From contig DPHD01000050.1 in assembly GCA_003523085.1 (NCBI GenBank), positions 1 through 11,324 of the forward strand: a stretch of DNA of 11,324 bases. The letters are read 5' to 3'. The DNA comes from Oceanospirillaceae bacterium (lineage in GTDB: Bacteria > Pseudomonadota > Gammaproteobacteria > Pseudomonadales > Balneatricaceae). The number at the start of each line of letters is the position of its first letter. Position 1 is the stretch's first letter. The notes below the pieces were generated by a model. That model was given only the letters and a program-made list of their open reading frames with translations. It had not been told where the DNA came from and made no database searches. The translations under genes were made by a program, and so were the position numbers. Shown here in pieces: positions 1 through 7,075 of this stretch.

Positions 1-716
1 CCCGTGTGCACCGTAGTGAAGGGCGGCGAAAAGGTGTCTTGGAAGGGGCCGTTTAGCTGCTTGTCTAAGGCTAGGTTTTCTAACCAGTTGACGATTCTAG
101 CGGCATAGTTAACGGCGTTCACACCTGAAGGTGCCATGCCTGAGTGACACTCTTTACCAAGTACCTTTACTTCCATTGCTATTTTGCCTTTGTGAGCAGT
201 AACCAACTCCATGGTTGTGGGCTCTCCAATAACACAAACGGCAGGGCGATGGGTGTGGCTTTTCATGCGTTCAATGAGGTGGCGAACACCTACGCAACCA
301 ATCTCTTCATCGTATGAGAAGGCAAGGTGAATAGGTTGTGTTAGCCGTTGGCTCACCATATCAGGCACTGCAGCCAACACGCAGGCTAAGAACCCTTTCA
401 TGTCGGTGGTGCCTCGGCCGTAATAACGGTCGCCATCTTTGGTAAGCTGAAAAGGCTCTTTAGTCCAATTTTGACCCGTTACGGGTACCGTGTCAGTGTG
501 GCCTGAAAGCATGACGCCGCCATCAGTATCAGGACCAATGGTGGCAAATAAATTCGCTTTAGGTAAGGCTGGATCGTGCACTAGTTCGCTATCGACACCA
601 TGTCCACTCAAGTATGCTTGAATATAGTGCATCAACTCCAAGTTGGAATTGGCACTAGTGGTGTCAAAAGAAATAAGTTTGTCCAATAGCGTAATGCTTG
701 TAGCGAGCGTCGTCAT
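1..716 (-). CDS. argE: ArgE-type acetylornithine deacetylase (M20 metallopeptidase), C-terminus cut by window edge
   Basis: This is the N-terminal 238 residues of a cytoplasmic zinc-dependent M20 amidohydrolase of the acetylornithine deacetylase type, which hydrolyses N-acetylornithine to ornithine and acetate in arginine synthesis. Visible metal-site motifs are SGHTDTVPV (His73, Asp75), GRGTTDMKGF (bridging Asp105), DEEIG (Glu137/Glu138) and GEPT (Glu165), followed by the dimerisation-domain motif CHSGMAPSG. The family is about 380 residues long, so roughly 140 are missing beyond the left edge. The ATG at 716-714 is chosen because it begins just before the conserved helix. A GGAG about 13 nt upstream lies inside the end of the preceding frame, and the previous stop codon is only 5 nt away, which suggests translational coupling. 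The neighbouring DUF1028 remnant hints at a catabolic deacylase rather than the biosynthetic enzyme. The family call is firm; the exact substrate is inferred. Confidence 0.88.
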   Translation of the reverse strand, partial: MTTLATSITLLDKLISFDTTSANSNLELMHYIQAYLSGHGVDSELVHDPALPKANLFATIGPDTDGGVMLSGHTDTVPVTGQNWTKEPFQLTKDGDRYYGRGTTDMKGFLACVLAAVPDMVSQRLTQPIHLAFSYDEEIGCVGVRHLIERMKSHTHRPAVCVIGEPTTMELVTAHKGKIAMEVKVLGKECHSGMAPSGVNAVNYAARIVNWLENLALDKQLNGPFQDTFSPPFTTVHT

Positions 717-721
717 GGTTG

Positions 722-955
722 TTATTCGTCTCCAGGTACACCGTGAAATTCTGAGTTGGCCGGATCAACTGCACGGGTAGTATAGGCTTGCATTTGTGGT
801 TGGTATTCTCGCCAAATACTATGCAACTGGTCAATAGGTGAATCATGCCAATCTACGCGTAAATTCACAACAGGTGATTCGGGCTGAGCCAAAGTTTGCA
901 CAACAATGCCAGCAGAAAATAGGGAGCACGCCCATAAACCACTAGCTACACGGCA
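722..955 (-). pseudogene. C-terminal remnant of a DUF1028 (Ntn-hydrolase-like) protein, 5' part missing
   Basis: The frame ending at the TAA at 724-722 reads as a real protein end: LRVDWHDSPIDQLHSIW, then YTTRAVDP and a terminal HGVPGDE. From memory this matches the C-terminal third of DUF1028 proteins (LRVDDHPDPI, a Y..RALDP segment, a YGVPGDE-like end). DUF1028 proteins are about 220-330 residues with an N-terminal catalytic-like domain; here recognisable similarity starts near SAGIVV (about 920), and a TGA at 958-956 closes the frame. No good start codon or ribosome site lies inside, so I read it as 5'-truncated. The stop is 5 nt from the argE-like start, so the two genes were probably an operon. 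Family assignment is from recall, not a search. A short intact gene starting at the GTG at 901 is possible but unlikely. Confidence 0.58.
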
Positions 956-999
956 TCACGGAAACGCGGGTCCGTGATGTTGGTGGTGGTTTTCACCAC
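954..999. repeat. Two adjacent short inverted repeats
   Basis: The first pairs CATCACGGA (954-962) with TCCGTGATG (971-979) around an 8-nt loop. The second pairs GTGGTG (983-988) with CACCAC (994-999) around GTTTT. Neither is followed by a T-run on either strand, so they are not typical intrinsic terminators. They could be RNA hairpins at the 3' end of the nasA transcript or chance structure in decayed sequence. Confidence 0.4.
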
Positions 1000-1198
1000 A
1001 TTGCACAAAGATATGTGAGTCGACAAAACCACAGTGGATGCTATTTTGGACGCGCTAGACAATGCTGAACTACTTACCAAAGTTATCCTGAATCATGTAA
1101 CGGACGAAGCGCCTATTGGGCGTAGGGTCGCTAAAATCGCATTGTTTAAGTGGACCGGTGAAGATTACGACCAAGGCCACAGGTGGAGCATGAGACGC
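956..1198. other. Region without an intact gene between the DUF1028 remnant and nasA
   Basis: I see no complete gene and no T-run terminator after nasA in this stretch. Two partial frames look faintly protein-like. On the plus strand, a frame from 977 is broken by a TGA at 1016-1018 and then continues as VDKTTVDAILDALDNAELL to beyond 1198, with acidic, helix-like composition but no ribosome site. On the minus strand, a frame ends in TTTNITDPRFRDAV at a TAG near 946. Neither is recognised, and they overlap, so at most one can be real. Two small inverted repeats lie at 954-979 and 983-999. It is best treated as a decayed junction between two gene clusters. Confidence 0.45.
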
Positions 1199-3883
1199 TT
1201 ACGGCGAGCAAACCGAGTGCGAGTTAAGTAGTTGCTGCACCTCTCCTAGGCACGATCCGCAACCGGTGCCGCAACCCAACGTTTTTTTGAGCGAGTTTAT
1301 ATCTTGGTTGCCCTGTTCAATGGCTCCAACGATGTCTGATTCAGACACGCGCATGCAGGCACAAATAAGTTTTTCTAGCTTCTCATCGTGGTTGCTTAAC
1401 CCTGTAGAAAGCACTTGCAGGCGTTGTTGCGGTGTCAGTTTCTGTTGCTGCATTAAAATGTTAACCATGGTGGTATTTACCAGAGGTAGGGTGGGTGCAA
1501 TCACCAGCACGGCTTGTAGCGCATCGTTTAAGTAGGTTGCCAAGCGGTAGCTACTTTGATCACAGACTTTTAGCTGTAATAGGTCGTTGTATGGCGGTAG
1601 CCATTCATGGGCCCACTTTAACCAGTCACTGGGCCGGCTGGTGCCGGCCAATTCATAGTGGTAGCCAGCTTCGGTGTGGTGCTTAAACCAGAGTATGCTG
1701 TTATCAAAGGTGAGTTCCTCACGGCTTATTAAACTGGCGCGCCAAAGTGTTGCAATGGGACTTATGTTGACGGGCGTATGTTTGTAATCGGGCTGCCCAG
1801 AGGCGGCATCGGTACGGGCTGCTATGAGTTGGCCTACGCGGCCGCGGCTGGCAAATTGCTTGCCCCAATGCATAGGCATAAACACGTGCCCCTGCTGTTG
1901 GTTGGGGTTGATGTTGGCCTGTGTATGCACGACACCTAGGGCGCTGCTAATGGCGGCCCATTCAGACTGCCGGAGGCCAAAGGCCTTGGCATCAAACGGG
2001 TGTAAGTCCACCTGCAGTACCGGCTGATGTTGATTAAGCTCTGCGACTTGGCCGGTGCGGCTCATACTGTGCCATTGATCACGTGCTCTGCCAGTATTAA
2101 GCCATAGGGGAAATTGAGGTACAGTGGCTGTGCTTAACCCGCTGGGTGTCACGGGGTGAAGTCTGGCCCGGCCGTTGGTTGTTGCATATCTGCCGTTGGC
2201 AAATAGACGCTGTTGGCCGATCAACAGACCTTGGGATCGGCTAATCGGCCATTGTATGGGTTTCAGGTCGCGATACTCATCGTCATTGAGGTGCGCCAGT
2301 TCGGAGATATTAAATAGGCGTTGCTGGTTATTTTCAAAACCGGACAAGGCCGCATGCTCACGAAAAATATCGGCACTAGACTGGTAATCAAAGGCATTTG
2401 CATAACCTAACCGGTGGGCGAGGTCGACCACCATTTGCCAATCATTGCGGCACTCGGGTGGCTGTTTGATAATGCTGCGTTGGCGGCTGATCATGCGTTC
2501 AGAATTGGTGACAGTACCGTCTTTTTCTCCCCAGCCAGACGCTGGTAGTTGCACGTGAGCAAAAGCTGTTGTGTCGGTATTAGCCACACAGTCAGACACC
2601 ACCACCAGTTCGCATTGTTGTAATGCTTTTTCGACTTGATGGCTGTCCGGTAGGCTGAATACAGGATTAGTGGCCATGATCCAAACGGCTTTTATGCGGC
2701 CATCGCCCATGGCCGAGAATAAATCGACTGCCTTTAGGCCGGCACCGTTGACTATGTTTGGTGCTTGCCAAAAACGCCGCACTCGGTCAATGTCTTGGGG
2801 GTTTTTGTAGTCCATGTGGGCGGCTAACTGGTTGGCTAGCCCGCCTACTTCTCGGCCACCCATAGCATTAGGTTGGCCGGTAATAGAAAATGGGGTGGCG
2901 CCAGGTTTGCCAATTTTACCGCTAGCTAAATGGCAATTAATAATGGCACTGACCTTGTCGCTGCCGCTGGTCGACTGATTAACCCCTTGCGAAAATACGC
3001 TGACAACCTTTGATGTTTGGCAAAACCAATCAAACACTTGAGTTATTTGTGCAATGGGTAAATTGCAGGCCTTGGCGACGCTGGCAATATCCGGGCAGCT
3101 ACTTTGAGCTACGTTAATGCTGTCATCAAAACCCTGGCAATGATCTGCTATAAAGCCATGGTCCAAAGCATTGTTGCTAGCCATGTATGCAAGCAGCCCA
3201 ACGAAGAAAGAGGTGTCGCTATCTGGGGCAATAGGTAAATGCACATCGGCTAGTTGAGCCGTAGCAGTGCTCCGTGGGTCTAGCACCACGATTTTTAATG
3301 AGGGATTCGACTCTCTGGCCTTGAGTAGCCGCTGGTGCAAAATAGGGTGAGTCCACGCCATATTGGAACCAACCAATAACACCAAATCAGCGTGTTCTAA
3401 ATCGTCATAACAGCCGGGCACAATGTCTTCGCCAAACGCACGTTGATGGCCGATAACAGATGAGGACATACATAGACGTGAATTAGTATCTACGTTGGGG
3501 CTGCCAATAAAACCTTTCATGAGTTTGTTGGCAACGTAGTAATCTTCGGTCAATAATTGGCCAGAAAGGTAAAAGGCCACAGATTGCGGCCCATGGGTGT
3601 TAATAATACGTTGAAATTGGGTTGCCACATGGTCCATTGCGTGGTCCCAGGTCACAGGTTGGCCTGCTAGCATAGGTTTTTGGAGGCGTTTTCCTACGCT
3701 AAGTGTGGCGCCTAAGGTGGCGCCTTTAAGGCACAGACGGCCACGGTTGGCTGGGTGTTTTACATCACCCCCTACGCTAATGAGTTCGCCAGAATTGATG
3801 TCGTGTTTGCTGGTGATGCCACAACCCACACCACAGTATGCACAGGTGCTGTTGATATCCATTACATTGGCAATATCATCCAT
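1199..3883 (-). CDS. nasA: Assimilatory nitrate reductase, molybdopterin catalytic subunit with C-terminal BFD-type [2Fe-2S] domain
   Basis: Cytoplasmic enzyme reducing nitrate to nitrite, 894 residues, the usual size for the NasA/NasC group. The N-terminal [4Fe-4S] motif is Cys14, Cys17, Cys21 and Cys51, with the conserved Lys53. The molybdenum-ligand cysteine is Cys138 in NSRLCMSS. The bis-MGD oxidoreductase fold follows, then a molydopterin dinucleotide-binding domain around LWLNTGRARDQWHSMSRTG. The extreme C-terminus is a bacterioferritin-associated-ferredoxin-like domain with Cys841, Cys843, Cys875 and Cys878. The ATG at 3883 has GAGG 6 nt upstream; the start overlaps the nirD stop by 8 nt, indicating translational coupling. 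It is the last gene of the nirB-nirD-nasA unit. No flavoprotein electron-donor subunit is encoded nearby, so electrons presumably enter through the BFD domain from a soluble carrier or from NirB. No terminator was found after it. Function is assigned with high confidence. Confidence 0.95.
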   Translation of the reverse strand: MDDIANVMDINSTCAYCGVGCGITSKHDINSGELISVGGDVKHPANRGRLCLKGATLGATLSVGKRLQKPMLAGQPVTWDHAMDHVATQFQRIINTHGPQSVAFYLSGQLLTEDYYVANKLMKGFIGSPNVDTNSRLCMSSSVIGHQRAFGEDIVPGCYDDLEHADLVLLVGSNMAWTHPILHQRLLKARESNPSLKIVVLDPRSTATAQLADVHLPIAPDSDTSFFVGLLAYMASNNALDHGFIADHCQGFDDSINVAQSSCPDIASVAKACNLPIAQITQVFDWFCQTSKVVSVFSQGVNQSTSGSDKVSAIINCHLASGKIGKPGATPFSITGQPNAMGGREVGGLANQLAAHMDYKNPQDIDRVRRFWQAPNIVNGAGLKAVDLFSAMGDGRIKAVWIMATNPVFSLPDSHQVEKALQQCELVVVSDCVANTDTTAFAHVQLPASGWGEKDGTVTNSERMISRQRSIIKQPPECRNDWQMVVDLAHRLGYANAFDYQSSADIFREHAALSGFENNQQRLFNISELAHLNDDEYRDLKPIQWPISRSQGLLIGQQRLFANGRYATTNGRARLHPVTPSGLSTATVPQFPLWLNTGRARDQWHSMSRTGQVAELNQHQPVLQVDLHPFDAKAFGLRQSEWAAISSALGVVHTQANINPNQQQGHVFMPMHWGKQFASRGRVGQLIAARTDAASGQPDYKHTPVNISPIATLWRASLISREELTFDNSILWFKHHTEAGYHYELAGTSRPSDWLKWAHEWLPPYNDLLQLKVCDQSSYRLATYLNDALQAVLVIAPTLPLVNTTMVNILMQQQKLTPQQRLQVLSTGLSNHDEKLEKLICACMRVSESDIVGAIEQGNQDINSLKKTLGCGTGCGSCLGEVQQLLNSHSVCSP

Positions 3884-4241
3884 AGCTAGCCTCGGTGGTG
3901 CTTCCTGGCGAATATAGTACTTCTACGACAGGGCCTAAAATACGCGCCGGCCAGCAACTTAAGTGCCGATCGCCTCCGTCCAAAGAAAGGCCTGTTGCTA
4001 GCTCGTAGCGGTGCTTAAGTAATGGTGTGGCAACGTAAGTTTGGTCTGCTGAGCCCCCCATCAGCCCCCTCGAAACTGACTCTACATGTTGCATCGGGTC
4101 AAGATTGCTCACCGCATACACTTGCGCCTTTATAGGTTCAAAGAAGAGGGCAATTTGTTGTTGGTTTATTAACACGCAGACACCGGCGCCTGCAATTAAA
4201 TCATCGGCGTTGCACACGGGTAACCATGTTGAATGTCTCAT
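3876..4241 (-). CDS. nirD: Nitrite reductase (NAD(P)H) small subunit NirD
   Basis: Small Rieske-fold partner of NirB in the cytoplasmic assimilatory nitrite reductase, 121 residues, typical for NirD (about 105-120). Family hallmarks are VCVLINQQQIALFF near residues 21-34, VYAVSNLDP (40s) and SRGLMGG, then the segment corresponding to SPIYKQHFDL, here TPLLKHRYELATG. As in other NirD proteins there are no paired Cys-His Rieske ligands, so it probably carries no cluster and acts structurally. The ATG at 4241 is preceded by AAGGA with an 8-nt gap. The gene sits 14 nt after the nirB stop and its last 8 nt overlap nasA. It is slightly divergent in the middle but complete, and co-expression with nirB and nasA is strongly implied by the spacing. 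Confidence 0.93.
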   Translation of the reverse strand: MRHSTWLPVCNADDLIAGAGVCVLINQQQIALFFEPIKAQVYAVSNLDPMQHVESVSRGLMGGSADQTYVATPLLKHRYELATGLSLDGGDRHLSCWPARILGPVVEVLYSPGSTTEASYG

Positions 4242-4255
4242 AACTGACTTCCTTA

Positions 4256-6781
4256 TTATATTTGCTCTAGGTTGATAAGGTTGTCTCGCCCAGCAAGGGG
4301 GAGTGGGCTGGTTTGGCCTCGAAGCAGATGCATCTGAATACTTGTATCCTTAGCATCGCTGTTAACAAAAGGCTTAAATCTGGCGCTCGCTTCAGGGTCT
4401 TGTAACGTCGCCTTCCATTCGCACTGATAACTGTCGACTATGTGTTGCATTTGTTGCTCAAACTCGGCTGAAAGGTCTAAATAATCATCAATTACCACTT
4501 GTTTTAGGTAGTTCAAACCGCCATCTAACTGACCAAGCCAAGTCGATGTGCGCTGTAATCGATCGGCCGTCTTGATATAAAACATGAGCAACCGGTCCAC
4601 ATACTTAATTAAGGTTTCAGTACTTAAGTCGGTAGCAAATAGATCGGCGTGACGGGGCTGAATACCACCATTACCACACACATACAGGTTCCAACCCTTG
4701 TCGGTGGCGATGACGCCAATGTCTTTGCTGCGAGCTTCGGCACATTCGCGGATACATCCAGAAACGGCAAATTTTAGTTTATGGGGGGAACGCAGACCTT
4801 TGTAACGATTCTCCAAGGCAATGGCTAAACCCATGCTGTCGCCGGTACCGTATCGACACCAATTATCTCCAACGCACGATTTAACGGTACGTACAGACTT
4901 ACCATAGGCCTGGCCCGTTTCAAACCCAGCATCAATCAACCGATGCCAAATGTCGGGCAGCTGCTCTTGTTGCGCTCCCAATAAGTCGATGCGCTGGCCA
5001 CCAGTGATTTTGCAATAGAGATTAAACTCTTGCGCCACCTCACCTAATACGATCAATTGCTCGGGTCTAATTTCACCGGCGGCGACTCTAGGCACTACGG
5101 AATAGGTGCCGTTTTTTTGAATGTTGGCTAAAAAACGATCGTTGCTGTCTTGCTGTGATACGTGTTCACGAGCAAGCACATAGTGATTCCAACAGGACGC
5201 TAGTATAGAAGCGATGGCTGGCTTGCATATTTCACAGCCGATGCCGCTACCGTATTGGACCAGCGCTTGATCAAAGGTTGTTAATTGTTTAATACGTATT
5301 AGGTCATACAGTGCTTGGCGACTATAGGAAAAGTGGTCGCACAAATTGTGATTAACTTCACCACCGTGCGCCAATACGGCTGTTTTAACTATGTCGGCAA
5401 CCATGGGGCTGCAACCACCACAGCCGGTGCCTGCTTTGGTTTGGGATTTCACCTGCGAGAGGTTAGAGTGGCCTGCCTGTACCGAGTTACACAAATCACC
5501 TTTGGTGACATTATGGCAAGCACATATGGTGGCACTGTCTGGTAGCTCCGGTTTTGGGTCGGACTCACCGGCGCTTGGCAATAACAATGTCTCAGGGTGT
5601 TCAGGCAGCGCTAGGCCATTAAGGCAATATTGCAATAACTCGCCGTAGAGGCTGGCGTCGCCCACTAAGATTGCGCCCAGTAGTGTATTCCCGCCGCCAT
5701 TAACCACTAACTTTTGGTAGGTGCCATTGCGTTCATCGATTAGGCGGTAACTTCTAGCGCCGTCCGTGGTGCCTTGAGCATCACCGATACTGGCTACATC
5801 AACACCCATGAGTTTTAGTTTGGTGCTCATGTCAGCGCCAGTAAATGGCCGGCATGCGTGCTGTAAGTGGCCGATCACCACTTGAGCCATTTGATACCCC
5901 GGTGCCACCAACCCAAAGATGCGCCCCTGCCAAAGCGCACATTCGCCAATGGCATAGACATCGGCATCTGAGGTTTGGCAATTGTCATCAATGGTGATGC
6001 CGCCGCGTTCACCAACCTCAAGCCCTGCGTCTCGTGCAAGTTGATCTCTGGGACGAATGCCGGCAGAGAATACCAACAGGTCGGTGTTGAGTGTGCTGCC
6101 ATCGGCAAAGGCCATGCTCAAGCCGCCGTCATCATTGGGGTTTATGCTCTTGGTGTTTTTGCTGGTGTGAATTTGAACCCCGAGCGAGGTTATTTTTTGG
6201 CGTAATAAGGCGCCACCATCTGCGTCGAGCTGTTGCATCATAAGGCGATCAGAAAACTCAACCACATGGGTGGTTAGGCCCAGGTCAACAAGTGCTTTTG
6301 CGGCTTCTAAACCTAATAAGCCCCCACCCACCACAACACCTATTTGGGCGCTTTTTGCGGCCGCTTCTATAGCGTCTAAGTCGGCGAGTGTGCGATACAC
6401 AAAACAAGGCTTTAAATCGTGTCCTGGTACAGGGGGCACGAACGGGTATGAACCGGTGGCTAGGATTAATTTGTGGTATTGCGTGTGGCTGCCATCACTG
6501 GCTGAAACACAGTGTGACTGTAAGTCAATGTTTGTTACGGTGACACCAAGTTTGACGTCTAGCCCCCAGCGTTCATAGTCACCTATGTTGCCTAAGGATA
6601 AGTCGTCAGCACTGCTGCCGCTGAGGTATTTAGTTAGATTGACCCGATCATAAGCCAGCTGTGGCTCCTCGCAAAATAAGGTAATGGCGTACTGGTCGAT
6701 AATACCCTGATCTGCCAAGGATTGAATGAGGTGGTGGCCAACCATACCGTTGCCAACTATGGCCAAGCGGGTTAATAACAT
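4256..6781 (-). CDS. nirB: Nitrite reductase (NAD(P)H) large subunit NirB
   Basis: Cytoplasmic siroheme enzyme taking nitrite to ammonium with six electrons from NAD(P)H, 841 residues, close to E. coli NirB. Domains in order: FAD-binding fold with GNGMVG (residues 10-15); NAD(P)-binding GGGLLG near 152; a BFD-type [2Fe-2S] domain with Cys420, Cys422, Cys454 and Cys457; a second BFD-like segment with GCEICKP (Cys516, Cys519); then the nitrite/sulfite reductase module, whose siroheme/[4Fe-4S] ligands are CVGDNWC (636, 642) and CIREC (676, 680). The ATG at 6781-6779 is chosen over an in-frame TTG 45 nt upstream because GGAG sits 7 nt before it and the protein then begins directly with the FAD beta strand. 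It is the first gene of nirB-nirD-nasA, with a 5' leader of about 155 nt from a predicted sigma-54 promoter. Confidence 0.96.
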   Translation of the reverse strand: MLLTRLAIVGNGMVGHHLIQSLADQGIIDQYAITLFCEEPQLAYDRVNLTKYLSGSSADDLSLGNIGDYERWGLDVKLGVTVTNIDLQSHCVSASDGSHTQYHKLILATGSYPFVPPVPGHDLKPCFVYRTLADLDAIEAAAKSAQIGVVVGGGLLGLEAAKALVDLGLTTHVVEFSDRLMMQQLDADGGALLRQKITSLGVQIHTSKNTKSINPNDDGGLSMAFADGSTLNTDLLVFSAGIRPRDQLARDAGLEVGERGGITIDDNCQTSDADVYAIGECALWQGRIFGLVAPGYQMAQVVIGHLQHACRPFTGADMSTKLKLMGVDVASIGDAQGTTDGARSYRLIDERNGTYQKLVVNGGGNTLLGAILVGDASLYGELLQYCLNGLALPEHPETLLLPSAGESDPKPELPDSATICACHNVTKGDLCNSVQAGHSNLSQVKSQTKAGTGCGGCSPMVADIVKTAVLAHGGEVNHNLCDHFSYSRQALYDLIRIKQLTTFDQALVQYGSGIGCEICKPAIASILASCWNHYVLAREHVSQQDSNDRFLANIQKNGTYSVVPRVAAGEIRPEQLIVLGEVAQEFNLYCKITGGQRIDLLGAQQEQLPDIWHRLIDAGFETGQAYGKSVRTVKSCVGDNWCRYGTGDSMGLAIALENRYKGLRSPHKLKFAVSGCIRECAEARSKDIGVIATDKGWNLYVCGNGGIQPRHADLFATDLSTETLIKYVDRLLMFYIKTADRLQRTSTWLGQLDGGLNYLKQVVIDDYLDLSAEFEQQMQHIVDSYQCEWKATLQDPEASARFKPFVNSDAKDTSIQMHLLRGQTSPLPLAGRDNLINLEQI

Positions 6782-6812
6782 TGTTTTGCTCCAATGCCTA
6801 CTCTGCCCGCGC

Positions 6813-6853
6813 ACGTCTACTGACAACCCTGGCAGGTGGTAGACGTCTTTGTC
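6813..6853 (-). promoter_or_regulatory. Possible structured element in the nirB leader
   Basis: Just upstream of the nirB ribosome site, ACGTCTAC (6846-6839 read on the minus strand) is perfectly complementary to GTAGACGT (6820-6813) across an 18-nt loop. A second helix, GACAA/TTGTC (6853-6849 with 6826-6822), crosses the first, so the two could form a pseudoknot or act as alternatives. There is no T-run, so this is not a terminator. Any role in nirB translation is inference. Confidence 0.35.
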
Positions 6854-6947
6854 GATAGTAATTTAGGGTGATGGCGTGGCATTAGCATTAATGTGTGTCT
6901 CATCTGAGAACTGATATCATAATAATGACGGCCTACGGGACTGTTAA

Positions 6948-6964
6948 TGCATTAATCAGGCCAA
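6948..6964 (-). promoter_or_regulatory. Sigma-54 (RpoN) promoter of nirB-nirD-nasA
   Basis: The minus strand reads TTGGCCTGATTAATGCA. The invariant GG (6962-6961) and GC (6950-6949) are separated by exactly 10 nt as sigma-54 requires; three other positions differ from the consensus YTGGCACG-N4-TTGCA. The predicted start is near 6937, giving a leader of about 155 nt. An NtrC-type site lies at the expected upstream distance. A 12-bp palindrome TTAATGCATTAA (6944-6955) overlaps the -12 element. Confidence 0.72.
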
Positions 6965-7057
6965 CTTTGTGTAATTCATGGTAATTTGCTATAGCCTTTT
7001 CTATCAAAGGTCTTGCACGGCGGGGTTAGGCTAAATTGGTAGCTCAAGGTGAGTCGG

Positions 7058-7074
7058 CGCACCAAGAGTGTGCG
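7058..7074 (-). promoter_or_regulatory. NtrC (NR-I) enhancer site for the nirB promoter
   Basis: CGCAC-N7-GTGCG is a perfect dyad, read on the minus strand as CGCACACTCTTGGTGCG, close to the NtrC consensus TGCACYNNNNTGGTGCA. It lies 1 nt beyond the kinase stop codon and its centre (7066) is 117 bp upstream of the -12 C of the sigma-54 promoter, about -129 from the predicted start. No T-run follows, which argues against a terminator for the kinase gene. Confidence 0.72.
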
Positions 7075-7075
7075 T

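Noticed and set aside
664..846. 60-codon minus-strand frame
   Set aside because: It overlaps the argE-like start and the DUF1028 remnant, which both read as real protein in other frames.
1266..6578. Several plus-strand open frames opposite nasA and nirB (for example 1266-1535, 2175-2387, 6270-6578)
   Set aside because: They are antisense shadows of strongly supported genes, with no ribosome sites and low-complexity composition.
6782..6826. N-terminal extension of nirB from a TTG at 6826
   Set aside because: The added residues precede the FAD-binding strand, have no family counterpart, and the ATG at 6781 has a good GGAG site 7 nt upstream.
6944..6955. 12-bp palindrome TTAATGCATTAA as a repressor operator
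   Set aside because: It overlaps the sigma-54 -12 element, is AT-rich, and has no second copy in the window; nothing ties it to a known regulator.
7002..7015. Possible IHF site between the nirB enhancer and promoter (TATCAA then CTTG)
   Set aside because: The spacer is one base too long for the WATCAANNNNTTR consensus, so it is only a near match.
7058..7074. CGCAC-N7-GTGCG dyad as the kinase gene's terminator
   Set aside because: A 5-bp stem without a T-run is a poor terminator, while it fits the NtrC site and its spacing to the promoter.
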